Below, piece after piece: positions 48,982 to 60,479 of a stretch of 64,000 bases of DNA. Origin of the DNA: Paragordius varius (taxonomy: Eukaryota > Nematomorpha); contig OZ176053.1 of assembly GCA_964247055.1 (NCBI GenBank), positions 8,804,001 to 8,868,000 of the forward strand, read 5' to 3'. How positions within the stretch are numbered: the first letter of the stretch is position 1; each line of letters begins with the position of its first letter. Under the pieces are notes generated by a model. The model saw nothing but the letters and a program-made list of their open reading frames with translations, was not told where the DNA came from and searched no databases. The translations under genes were made by a program, and so were the position numbers.

Positions 48982-49114
48982 TTAAACATAATAATAATCA
49001 GCAGCTAAAAGTCTTACATTCATTTTTCCTTTCTTTCCTTTGAAAAATGAAAATGAGCCGGATGGAAGAGTAACCGAAAAAATTATAATTTAAAGGATTT
49101 CTGAGAACATTTTG
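48982..49114. promoter_or_regulatory. Shared 133-bp upstream region of ITFG1 and GABPA
   Basis: The two start codons face away from each other only 133 bp apart, so one short region must serve both 5' UTRs and promoters. It holds CCGGATGGAAG (49058-49068) and TTTCCT repeats, which contain ETS-type GGA cores. They could allow GABP to act on its own gene, but none is a full CCGGAAGT site. Confidence 0.5.
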
Positions 49115-52100
49115 ATGGTGCAAATTGATATTGCTTCACCAATTGGGCATCTCAGAAAACTTTTAGAAATGGAAACAAATGGCAGTGAGAACTTAAGCGA
49201 ATATGATATTTATCTTCAAGACGTTGAAAAGGTTAGATTTATATTAATTTTTCAGATGGATCCATCTTTAAGCTTGTTGGATTACAATATATATGGGGAA
49301 GGCGTGGTCCAAATTAATTGTGAAATAATAAATAATGGTATAATTTTTTAATAATCGTAGATATTCCCTACATTAATATAATTGATGTTTTAAAACCTTT
49401 GGAAGAGTTGATGGAAATGGGTGGAAATGGTATAATTATGTTAATTATATAGTTTCGCACGATATTTTAGACCAAATACTTGAAAATTCAGGAATAAAAC
49501 TAGGTAACTTTAATCGCTTTTATGTATATGTTTAGGATCTCAAATTTCCGAAAATCGTGATAACACAAAACAATTAAAGCTCAATGAAATTTTTGCTCTA
49601 GTAAAGCAAAGCCAAAAATTTGCTTATGATGAAAAACAATTAGAAACGCTGATATCATCTTATCTCAATAATATATCTAGTTCTGCTAACACTACTGATG
49701 ATCATACTCAAACCAATAATAATGATGATAACAGCGCATCTCCAATCGTGCTTAATTGGACTCGATCAAATTCTTTTAAGCAATTGGCTCATCGATTTTG
49801 TATACCCGAAGGTATATTGTTTGTGTATATATGTATATTTTCATCTAACAAAAACTATTGTTTGCTTTGTAAAATGGTAGGATTTTGAGGTTTTAGTTTG
49901 GTATTAATTAAATGAACGTGACTATGACCATCCATATAAATAACCAGTTTAAGGATACAAAACATTCATTTTAGTCATTCGATTCAAATGGGGTAGTTAA
50001 ATAGCCCAGGCCTGTTTAAAATTTAATTCTTTAAAAATAAAGTTGATTTACAGATTTCTTCCCCCAACCGTAAAGGGAGGCCTAAAACAACTTGGACTCA
50101 AATCATAAAACAAGACTTTAAATTCCTGAACATACCTCGAAACGCAACAAATGATAGAGACATATATCGTAAATTAATTCATGGAATCCTAATAACTGAG
50201 CCAAACCAATAATACCTATTTATTAAATTGAAACCATGACAAAATCTTGCACTTCTATAACATTAATAAACCGAAATATATAAAAAATTTTATTCAAAAA
50301 TACTTGATATTACTTATTTTAAGCTAAAACCGTAAGGTAAAAATTTAGTCAACATGGCATGCGTGCAATGGTAAAATTAAAAAAAACAATATAAACAGGT
50401 CTTTCTATTTCTATCAATGTTAGATGTAATTTAAATAAAAAATTAGCTTTAATTTTACCCTTAAGATTAAATGAAGACGATATTTTGCAAAAATTTAGTA
50501 GAACAAAAATGGCGTCGAAGTAGTTTCACATGAAACTTTTTTTTCAAAACAAAATTTATTTAGATATTTTGGCATATTTATATAATTTTAATTAGGATAG
50601 AAGATAAATTTGAATTGGGACCGTTTCCTTCAGTAGTTTTTTAAAAATCCTAACTCAAATTTAGTCTGGGGTATTTAGATACCCAATTTGAATTTAAGTG
50701 TTAACTTTATTCAAACACATGTTTAATAGATATGGAATATATATGATGGAATTAAATTTATTTTACCATTATTTTATTTTTTTTATCATTTGTCAATTAA
50801 ATACTAAAATAATATGATTGTAAAATGTCTTTTAGCCACTAGTTGTATAATGACCATTTTAAAATAATCAGATCAGTTATCAATTTTTATTTTAAAGCTC
50901 ATTAAAAAATATGATACTAGCCTTTGATATTTAACTCTAGGGCTATAGTCATTTTACATATTTTAGCTTTTATTCTTTTAAATACATATTATAAATTGCG
51001 TTTGTAATGCTCCTCTTTATTTATAGACATCTCCAAATGGACGCGGGCCCATTTGCAACGATGGGCCTTGTGGGCCAAAAAAGAATTTTTCCCGTATGTG
51101 GCACCAAACCTTGCTTCGAGCACGATAGCCTTACTACCCATCATGGATAAGTTTAAACAATTAAATGGCTCCGACGTGTTAACGTTAACTCACGAAAAAT
51201 TTTTGCAGCTAATGTCAATCACAAACTATCATGATAATTATGGTGATAGCAACTGTGTGCATGCAATGAAAAATTTGAATGCAAACTCTGATGAGGGAGA
51301 CCTTATATACATTGGGAGAGATGGTTTGTTTGTTTGTTTCTTTAGATTTTTACATAATCCAAATGGCTTCATAGTTAGCTTTTAAAATTTAGAATGCTCA
51401 ATATATTTGCTAATTATTAAATTTCCATTTATTTGGCATTTTTTCAAATTTTTTGTATACCGCTTAAAATATATTAGAAGGCTGCATGCGGTCTGCGTGA
51501 CGCATGTTCAACACTCCTTGAACTAAAAAGATATAATTTAGTGGGAAATTTTTTGATTTATACATATTTTTTAGCTTTTTTTTCTGTTTTAAATTTATAT
51601 GATTATTTATTTTTGCTATTCATTATTCGTATTTTAACTTAACTCTAAAGTCTCGGTATTTTTTTGTTGTAGGAATCAAAGAAGTCAATGAAAAGCACAA
51701 AAAGTATGACAAGTTTAAGGAAGTTTTATGGACGCACATTGAATTGATGCGGAAATGTGGTATTGTCGCATCCATATTCAATACTTGTGAAAAGAGTATG
51801 AATTTATTTTTTAGTGAATTTTTTCACATATTTATGCATCTGTTGCCACAAAAAATGTAATTGAATGCCAATAATCATAAATCGATATTTGGTAAATTGT
51901 GTAAACATTTATGGAATATTTAACGCATTTTCATTTTTTTGGAATATTAATATTTATATCAATTAATATTCAATTTATTATCCGAAATAAACTCAGAAAT
52001 TAAACTTGGGTTGAATGTTACCATTACTTTTGTGACTTAAGCAATTTTTATAATTTACATGATAATTTTTTGTTTAATAGCTGAAAACTCCAAAGACGCA

Positions 52101-53759
52101 AAAGATGACACGTCTGGACTTTGCGTTTTAACCGATTCAAATAACACCGCAACAAATCATCAAAAGGATGAGACTGTTGAAGAGGAATGCTTGATAACCA
52201 CACATTTTACCGATGAAGACAACACACCATTGTTGGGATGTGTGATGGTTGATCTAAATAGCGCTCCTCCAGATGAAAAGGCTTCTGAATGTAATCTTAC
52301 CAATAATACTGCAAAATTTGGTTACGATACTACGATTCAATCCATTTACGATGGATTAATCTTACGTAAAAATAATGAAAGTTGTAAGGAAAACATTGGT
52401 ACTACGAAAAAAACTGAAGGTAATAATATGTGTGAAACTATCGCGTCAACTCAGTCGATGGTTAATGATAATGTCAATAGGGGATTGAATGACGATGCCA
52501 TGGGTAAGATTTAAAATATGATTATTTTTTCTAATTGCATAATTATTTGAATAAAAAAATCATAAAAATTTACTCTATTATATAAATTGATATATAGGGA
52601 AAATGGAAAAGTATAATTTGGCCTTGAACAAGATGAAAACGACCAATAGATTCATAACTAATATGAACTATACACCATTTAGAAGTGATTTTAGTTTTTT
52701 ATTTTTAAAATATGAAAACGAATTTTAAATTTATAATAATATTGATGATTATTAAAATTTAATTAATGAAATAGTCAAAATTATGGAAATAAAGCGCATA
52801 AATGATGGTTGTTAATATTTAATTCGCCCAAAAAATTTATTGTATGTAGATGGTACAATGGGCATTCAACTTTGGCAATTTTTGCTAGAATTGTTGTTAG
52901 ATAAAGATTATCGCGAAATTATTCGATGGGTCAGCGATGACGGGGAATTCATTTTAAGCAATCCTGAGAGTGTGGCTACTCTTTGGGGTCAACGCAAAAA
53001 CCGTCCAAACATGAACTATGAAAAGTTGAGCCGAGCTCTAAGGTTGGCATGCACATTACATTTACTTTATTCAATCAATATTTTTAAAAATTGTAATTAT
53101 TATGTACCATTTACCTTTCAAATTCACCCTAATATAAATTATGTGTTTTTTAAGATTAAAAATTACCTACATTTTTAAAAAATAATGAACTAAGCCATAA
53201 AGCTATATTTCACATTAATAATGAATTATTTTGGCCCAAAAACACATAATTTATTTTTAGGGTGAATTTGAATCGTTTAAGGGTGATTCTGAATTTTGAA
53301 TCGTATATATAGACCTATAGTTTGAATGGATATAATGAATGTAATTTTGAAAAAAATGAATATTTAAATAAGTAAATGACTCAACGTGTGTATTGTTCAT
53401 CATATACAGCAAAGGTCTCTATTATTGATGAAAAGCAAAAGCGGAAAATAACTTTAAGTCAATATTATTATCTGGCAATATAAAAATGAATATTTACGTT
53501 TATGACACTATATAATCTAATCCATGCAACTAATATTATTAGATATTATTATGATGGTCATGTCCTCACCAAGGTACCTGGGAAACGTTTTGTATACAAG
53601 TTTGTGTGCGATTTAAAGCATCTCCTGGGCTATTCTGCCGCAGAATTAAATGCCCGTGTCATTGAATGTGAACGCGAAAAATTGCAAGCTCAACTAGAAA
53701 AATCGCTTACCACGGCTTGTCCCAACGCCAATCTTAATGCAACCAGAGTTTTTAGTTAA
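49115..53759 (+). CDS. GABPA: GA-binding protein alpha (ETS transcription factor), complete
   Basis: GABPA binds CCGGAAGT sites and, with GABPB, drives housekeeping and mitochondrial genes. Ten exons join in phase to 615 residues: 49115-49231, 49256-49337, 49361-49429, 49453-49503, 49536-49811, 51027-51323, 51673-51795, 52081-52503, 52850-53042, 53543-53759. The N-terminal ubiquitin-like (OST) domain is recognisable from [10 protein letters not shown] and [14 protein letters not shown]/Pointed domain spans exons 5-7 ([45 protein letters not shown]). Exon 8 is an acidic linker. Exons 9-10 hold the ETS domain ([59 protein letters not shown]), then [11 protein letters not shown], diagnostic for GABPA. 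The first ~35 residues of the vertebrate protein are absent; an in-frame stop precedes the ATG. A phase-compatible optional exon (52598-52684, 29 codons) lies in intron 8. Introns 1-4 are 24, 23, 23 and 32 nt. Confidence 0.95.
49232..49255 (+). other. GABPA: 24-nt intron 1 of GABPA
   Basis: GTTAGA...TTTCAG, phase 0, no stop in frame. Removal joins LQDVEK to [11 protein letters not shown], matching LQDIQLDPERSLFD of vertebrates. Retention inserts eight residues. Confidence 0.85.
49338..49360 (+). other. GABPA: 23-nt intron 2 of GABPA
   Basis: GTATAA...TCGTAG, phase 1, with stops in the retained frame. It joins NCEIIN to [13 protein letters not shown]. Confidence 0.85.
49430..49452 (+). other. 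GABPA: 23-nt intron 3 of GABPA
   Basis: GTATAA...ATATAG, phase 1. It joins LMEMGGN to [14 protein letters not shown]. Its length and first six bases are the same as intron 2. Confidence 0.8.
49504..49535 (+). other. GABPA: 32-nt intron 4 of GABPA
   Basis: GTAACT...TGTTTAG, phase 1, joining SGIKL to [10 protein letters not shown]. Confidence 0.8.
49953..50700 (-). mobile_element. Family A MITE in GABPA intron 5, itself interrupted
   Basis: It begins GGATACAAAACATTCATTTT after a TTAA and ends AATTTGAATTTAAGTG before a TTAA. The words between match the 10223 copy. About 180 bp of LINE sequence is inserted near its left end, and the first CACTT bases are lost. Confidence 0.65.
50040..50213 (+). 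mobile_element. LINE reverse-transcriptase C-terminal fragment inside a MITE
   Basis: The frame reads [18 protein letters not shown] ... [13 protein letters not shown] then a stop. It has the same basic 'KGRPKT-x-W ... DRD-x-(Y/W)RK' tail as the other LINE pieces here. It is a severely 5'-truncated copy that landed in a family A element. Confidence 0.65.
53105..53300. mobile_element. Family C MITE in the intron that splits the ETS domain
   Basis: TACCATTTACC then AAATTCACCCTAATATAAAT on the left mirrors ATTTATTTTTAGGGTGAATT on the right, as in the copy at 11971. The right end is approximate. It lies between the exons encoding ...LSRALR and YYYDGHV..., without touching either splice site. Confidence 0.6.
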
Positions 53760-53803
53760 TTCTTAATTTTTATTTGGAAGAAGAGATTTTTATAATCTTA
53801 CTT

Positions 53804-53809
53804 AATAAA
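53804..53809 (+). terminator. Likely GABPA polyadenylation signal
   Basis: AATAAA 45 nt after the stop codon. Confidence 0.5.
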
Positions 53810-54829
53810 ACATATCACGTTTTTTTTATGACGACACACTGCATAAAAATTTGGACAACATTATATTTTTTAATTTTCAAATATTAATTTTGATAAACTT
53901 GTTGTAAGGAACATCATAGTTTTACGATTACAATTATTTTTCACACATATTCTTATTGATATTAAACTCTCAATATTTTATCATTCTTGCCAGTATTCAA
54001 TTTCACTTATAATATCCAATAATATCATAAAATATGGGTATACTTTTTCATTTAGCCTAATATATATCCCTATTACGATTCTTATTACAACATTCTTATT
54101 ATGTTTTTATTATTTACACCTGATTTTTTTAAATCTTTTTTAATAATTATTTTTTTAACTGTAAATTTAGTTTAGATTTATCTTAGTTTACTAGTATCCT
54201 TTTTTATGGTAAACTTCTTTCATACCACAAATCCTGTCACATTTTGAAACTCTCAAAAAAATTGGGCGAATTATCACATCTGGTTAAATATATCTATCCA
54301 GTCCTTTAATATACAACCACATATATATAATTACAATCAACAGTCATTTTTTATAAATGTGTTTTCATGCATATATATATAAATATATAAATATGTATAT
54401 ATATTTTTAATTTGATTTTATTTTATCTTTATAACACTCAATTCAAATGCATAAATGTTAGATCTAGGAGCAACAGAATGCTTTTAATATTCAAGCATGT
54501 AATATCATTTAATAATGATGGTATAAACACATTTGCAATCTTTCTAACAAAGCTATATATATAATAAAATTCAGATATGTATATAAAAATATATAATAAT
54601 TTAACAAAACGCACTTATTTATATGTTATAATATAATAATAATTAATTAATTACATTATAGAATATATTTTTACTTAATTATTTTTTTTTTCATATATAA
54701 AAACTTATAAACGATTATTGTTTATATATTTTATCATTTCCTACATAAAAAACTAATAAATAATTTATAGTACTTTTTCCATATATTTGTGCTTGAGTCC
54801 TTGTCAATTAAATTACAAATATGGATATA
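53810..54829. other. AT-rich spacer without recognised content
   Basis: Very AT-rich, with many ATATAT words and no coding signal on either strand. Confidence 0.4.
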
Positions 54830-55640
54830 TATCATCATTCATTTGATTGCGTTACTGAAGTAGCGGTTTGTTGAGAGATGCTTGACAAGATTTTCCTGTA
54901 GTGATCCCGATCCATGTATGCCATCTCGGGTATATCATAGATTATATTATCATTTTCTATTTTATTAACCCATCTTGTTCTCGTTCTCCCTTTGTATTTT
55001 CCGTTAGAATTTCATTTAAGCATTGTGTTAGTCATGCCTTTGGTTTGCCGTTTAATGTGATTCTAAAAACGTAATCTGCTTTGGGATACATCTTCTGTAA
55101 TGGTGGTTCCATTTAATTCAAATCGCGGCAACGGTTTTTTCTCTATCAACATTAATAATCTTTTCTCGACTCTGGGCCCCTTAAAATACTTTTACTTTGT
55201 TTTACGTTAAATTTTCGTTTATCAACTTTCCTTTGATGTTGGTACATTTATGTATCCAATATTTGCACAAACAACGTTGTTTCAAATTCATGACAACATT
55301 CTTTTGCAGATATTACATAGAAATTTAGCATTTTAGGTGTCTTCTGTCTAGTTATCATTACTTTTGTTTTGTGTGTATTAATTTTCAAGCCTTAATAAAG
55401 CATTTATACTTTATATACTTTTTAATTCTTCTTGTGATAATGATGTTTAGATTAAATCATCAGCATACAGAGCTTCAAATGGTAGTCCAACCCTAAATTC
55501 TTTAATTATTGTGTCTATATAAATAGTAATGGGCTTAAAGTGGACCCGTGATGTAATCCATAGTTAACCCTAAAGATTTTTTTACCGGAGTTGTTACTCG
55601 AACATATTTTTAGTTTTAATATGGTTTTTAATAGATACTA
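54830..55640 (-). mobile_element. LINE (RTE/Jockey-like) reverse transcriptase 3' portion, broken
   Basis: On the minus strand, GSTLSPLLFI leads to the RT catalytic box ALYADDLI, then GLKINTHKTKVMITRQ (the 'KTKVM' motif after the palm), and ends with GKYKGRTRTRWVNKIEND and MDRDHYRKIL before a stop at about 54840. These are RT motifs in the correct order for a non-LTR retrotransposon. At least two frameshifts and stops interrupt the frame and the 5' half is missing. Its C-terminal tail is related to the fragments at 5814 and 50040. Confidence 0.75.
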
Positions 55641-55945
55641 GCTAGCCCTGCCACGCTTCGCTGTGTCGTAGTTTCTCCGATAATTATTCTTAATAATTTG
55701 CAATAAGTAGAGATAATGGAGATAAAAAAATAATAAAAATAATATTTAATAAAAGGAATGTCTTTAATTATTCTTCTTTTAGTTTTAGTATGGTTCTTAT
55801 TAGATACTAGCTAGCCCTGCCACGCTTCGCTGTGACGTAGTCTCTCCGATAATTATTCTTAATAATTTGAAATAAGTAGAGATAATGGAGATAAAAAAAT
55901 AATAAAAATAATATTTACTAAAAAGAATGTCTTTAATTATTCTTT
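55612..55945. repeat. Two direct copies of a ~169-bp repeat
   Basis: TAGATACTAGCTAGCCCTGC followed by CACGCTTCGCTGTG appears at about 55632 and 55801, and the following ~130 bp (ATAATTATTCTTAATAATTT, GTAGAGATAATGGAG) match almost base for base. A third, older relative is at 4174. High similarity suggests a recent tandem duplication, right beside the LINE. Confidence 0.8.
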
Positions 55946-56149
55946 TACGGGTTTTGCATAGGTCAAATATTGTTTACTCGAAATTGACCACATATAAACT
56001 GTCCCTTATTAAAGTTAATATTCAACTATGATTGGATTTTTATTTTTTACGAAATCTTGGTTAAAAGTTTTATTTTAAAATTGTGTTCACACAGCTGAGA
56101 AGGGATATAAAAAGTAAATCATTCGTCCCTTTTTAAAGGAAAGAATGAT

Positions 56150-59055
56150 ATTATACAAATTCCGCAGAAATGTATATAATTGAACTCGTGTGACTTCTTA
56201 ATTTTTTTTGAAAATTCTCCAAAACCACGCCATATTTGTATGGCGTCTCTGTTTTAAACCGGTAGACCCCTACCCATAGACCTATATGGGAAAAGCGCTG
56301 AGTTAAATTCTTTGCCTTTATAGGACAAATATCAGGAATCATCTTCGATACCATCGTCTCATGGGTTATTTGGGTTATTCGAAAAAATACCTCAACACTA
56401 AATAATAGTTATATGATGGCGTATTTTTAGGGCATAACGGCCCCAAATTAACGGCTAATAAAAAACGCCTGACCTTTTTTACCTAGTTACGGGTAATATT
56501 TTAAGCTTTTAATGAGCTCATATGGCTCCATAAATATTCTATAAATTAGTAGCTCTAAAACAACGCAATTTTTATATAGTGGCGCAGTTATTGGCGGGTA
56601 ACTACTAAACCAGGGGCAGGTATAAAAAAGCGTTGAGCAAAGTGTTTGCCTTTATATGGGGAATATCGGGAATTATCATGGATTCCTTATGTTCCGATTA
56701 GACTCATAGGTATTCTGAAATTTGGCTCCAAGGCATGCTGTATCGATATGGTGTCGCAGTTTTATGCGGATAGCCCCCTAACATGGGGCGAAACGAAAAA
56801 ATGCTTGATTAAAATTTTTGCCTTAATTCGGGTAATATCTGGAATCATGACTGATTCCATATGCTCTCGTGGGATTTTCGAAAAATTGCCTCAAAACCAA
56901 AAAGTCATTATATGGTGGCGCATTTTTCAGGGCAAGGGCCTAATTAAGGGGTAATTTAAAAAACTCGCTCTACTTAAATTTTTGCCTTTTTACGAGTAAT
57001 ATTTCAAGCCCTTGACCTCATATGGCCCGATAGGTTTTTTAAAATTTGCCTCCAAAGTCACGCTGTATCAATATGGTGGCGCAGTTATATGCGGGTAGCC
57101 CCCCACCCAGAAGCCAATATAAAAAAACGTTTTATAAATATTTTTTGCCTTTATAGGTAAATACCTATAATCATTATTCATTCAATATGTTCATAATAGT
57201 TTTTGGAAGAGTGGCTAACTAATTAATAGTTCAATGATAGCGCATTTTTAGGGCCCAAATGGCCTAATTAACAGCTAATTTAAAAACCGCTATACTTAAA
57301 TTTTTGCCTTTTATGAATAATATTTCAGGCCCTTATTAAAGTTATGTGGCCTGATAAGTTTTCTGAAAATTAACTCCTAAACAACGCAATTTCGATATGG
57401 TGGCGAAGTTTTAGGCGGGTAGCTCCCTACCCAGAGGCTGATACAAAAAAGCGCTTGATTAAAATTTTTGCCTTTTTACGGAGAATACCTGGAATCATGA
57501 TTGATTCCATTTGCTCTCATTAGTTTTTGGAAAAATTGCCTTAAAACTAAAAAATCATTTTATGGTGGCGCATTTTTCAGGGCGTAGGGCTTAATTGAGG
57601 GCTAATAAAAAACCGCACGACCTAAATTTTTGTTTTGTTACGGGTAATATTTTAAGCAGCTATTGAACTCATATGGTCCTGATAGGTTTTCTGTAAATTA
57701 GCTCCAAAATAACGCAACTTCTATATAGTGGCGCAGTTTTTGGTGGGTAGCAGCTAACCCAGAGGATGGTATAAAAAAGCGTTGGAAAAAATTTTTGCCT
57801 TTATATGGGGAATATCTATAATTATCATGGATTCCATATGTTCTTATTCTTGGAAATATTGCTTCAAAACTATAAAATTGTTCTATGGCGGCGCATTTTT
57901 CAAGGCGTACTTAGCGACATTGAAAAAACCCATTATCTAAAATATTTGTTTTTTAAGTGGTAATAAATATTTTGGGCCCCTCTTCTCACATAGTCTCATA
58001 AGTTCTCTGAAATTTGGCTCCAAAGGCATCCTGTATCGATATGGGGATGCAGTTTTACTCGGATATCCCCCTAACCAGGGCGAAACAAAAAAACGCTTGA
58101 TTAAAATTTTTTTCTTAATTTGGGTAAAACCTGGAATTATGATTGATTCTATATGCTCTTGTGGGATTTTCGAAAAATTGCCTCAAAACCAAAAAGTCAT
58201 TCTATGGTGGCGCATTTTTCAGGGCAAGGGCCTAATTAAAGGGTAATTTAATAAAACTGCTCTACCTAAATTTTGTCTTTTTACGCGTAATATTTCAAGC
58301 CATTAGAACCTGATAAGTTTTCTAAAATTTGCGTTAATAGTCACGCTGTATCGATGTGGTGGCACAGTTGTAGGCGGGTACCTCTACCCAGATAAAAATC
58401 CTTTTTGCCTTTATAGGTAAATACCTGGAATCATCATTCATTCCAATGTTCTTAATAGTTTTTGGAAGAATGGCTTCAAAACTAATTAATAGTTCAATGA
58501 TAGCGCATTTTTAGGGCCCAAATAACCCAATTAACAGCTAATTTAAAAACCGCTCGACTTAAATATTGGTCTTTTGTGAATAATATTTTAAGCCCTTATT
58601 AAAGTTATGTGTCCTGATATGTTTTCTCAAAATTAACTCCTAAACAACGCAATTTCGATATGGTGGCGCAGTTTTAGGCAGGTAGCTCCCTACAGAAGCT
58701 TATACAAAAAAGCGATTGATTAAAATTTTTGCCTTTTTACGGAGAATACCTGGAACCATGATTGATTCCATATGCTCATTAGTTTTTGGAAAAATTGCCT
58801 CAAAACTAAAAAATCTCTCTATGCATTTTTAAGGGCGTGAAGGGCCTAATTAACGGCTAATTTTAAAAAACCTCAGGGCCTAAATTTTTGCCCTGCTACG
58901 GGTAATATTTGAAGCAACTATTAACTCATGTGTGATAGGCTTTCTGTTAGCCCCAAAATTACGCTATTTCGATATGACGGGTCAGTTTTTAGCGGGTATC
59001 TCCTTACCCCGCAGCCAATATAAAAGAAACGCTCGACTAAAATTTTTGCCTTTTA
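56150..59055. repeat. Satellite array with nested periods of about 160, 320 and 1300 bp
   Basis: Two related ~160-bp monomer types alternate. One is marked by GGTGGCGCAGTTTTAGGCGG, the other by GGTGGCGCATTTTTCAGGGC. Both are preceded by TTTTTGCCTTTTTACGG-type sequence. The first marker recurs near 56581, 56755, 57073, 57404, 57730, 58045, 58360, 58660 and 58978. The second recurs near 56415, 56925, 57245, 57565, 57890, 58210, 58505 and 58820, so the pair repeats about every 320 bp. Blocks about 1.3 kb apart (such as 56755 and 58045) resemble each other more than adjacent blocks, indicating a four-dimer higher-order unit. There are no genes; short ORFs within it are incidental. Confidence 0.85.
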
Positions 59056-59822
59056 ACAGTTTCTTTTTGTCTTATGAATATGGGTTCGATGGTCAATTTA
59101 TTTTGTTGGAAAACAAATTGCATACCATCACAGCTTGCGATTTCAATCTCTTTTTTATTATGACCTTATATAGTTTCATAAGGTGTTCCAGCAATTTTAG
59201 AGTTCTATAGGATGAGCAGTCCAATATTTCACCTTTATTTATGTATATAGGTATGATTATCGCATGGTTTCAATCCTAAGGTGTAATTTGTCCCATGAGT
59301 ATTTTATAAAAGTTTGGTCAGTACGATCAGTTTGTATTTTTCAGCAGGTCCAAAAATGCTTCTGAGAAACGTACGGCTTTATTTGATTTTTTTTAAAGCC
59401 GTTTGCATTTCACATTTTGTTATTAGCTTGGGGCCATAACATGTTTGTAAGATTAAGTTTTAATATATCCCATTCTTCTAGAAAAACTACATGTATTTTG
59501 CCCATTTTGTTTTAATTTCAATAACATTATTCAGAAGGTATTAAAATATTCAATGTCTCTTTTATTAATGATATTTTTATTTTTTTAAAAAATTACATCT
59601 TGTTCTATCTTTTACAAAAAATTTATATACCATTGCACTTCAAGAGTGTCCTTGTACATTTTAACCATTTCAAGTTCAGAACACTTCAAAGTTGGTCCTT
59701 AAAATTTTTTAAATTTTGATTTAACCATAATTTTTGCATGTATATTTTATTATTTTTTAACCTAATTTTCGTTATTATATATTTATTCATTTAAAAATAA
59801 AGATTTTTATTTTAAATGTCCT
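59056..59822. other. Spacer; nothing recognised
   Basis: AT-rich. A short region at about 59070-59480 has mixed composition with brief open frames on the minus strand, but no motif could be assigned. Confidence 0.35.
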
Positions 59823-59970
59823 TTAGATTTTACATATTTATTATTTTTAAAATAGTCACTAAAAAGTTTGTTACATTTTAACCATTTGCTACTGTTAGAT
59901 TTTACACATTTATTATTTATATAAAAAAAGTCATTAAAAAAATATGTTAAATCTTAACCATTTGCTACTG
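59823..59970. repeat. Two direct copies of a ~72-bp repeat
   Basis: TTAGATTTTAC ... AACCATTTGCTACTG occurs twice, starting at 59823 and 59895, with small differences. Confidence 0.75.
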
Positions 59971-60479
59971 TTAATTTGCTTGTAAAAATTAAAAAGATTT
60001 ATAATGCGGTATTTTAAATGTATTATAAAGGCAAATAACAACTGGAATTTATAGATTAAAGATAAGAAATGCGGTATCTTAAGAGGACTTTACAAAGGGA
60101 AAAAATTGTTTTAATTAAGAGATTGATTAAAGAAAATTTAATTTATTGGTCTATAAATGTTAGATTTACATATAAAAGGAGAAAAATTGATTTAAATATC
60201 AGACACTTTATGAATACCAACTGGAATTTATAGACTATAAAAAAACATGGATTAAAAACGGAAATACACACTAGCAAAAGTTAAATATTGGTTTATAAAA
60301 TCGTATCAAACAAGATAAATACTGTTACAGTATGAAAATATGCATTCGATTGAATTAAGCTTAAAGAATATTAGATCTATTAAACATTAGTATAAATATA
60401 TAGGACATAGTCGATTGGATTTATTTTACCAGTAAATGTCAAATATATCTTCATTTTATTTCATACATATCTTTATATA

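Noticed and set aside
56646-56954. 102-codon plus-strand frame in the satellite
   Set aside because: It is a read-through of satellite monomers. Equivalent positions in other monomers are not open.
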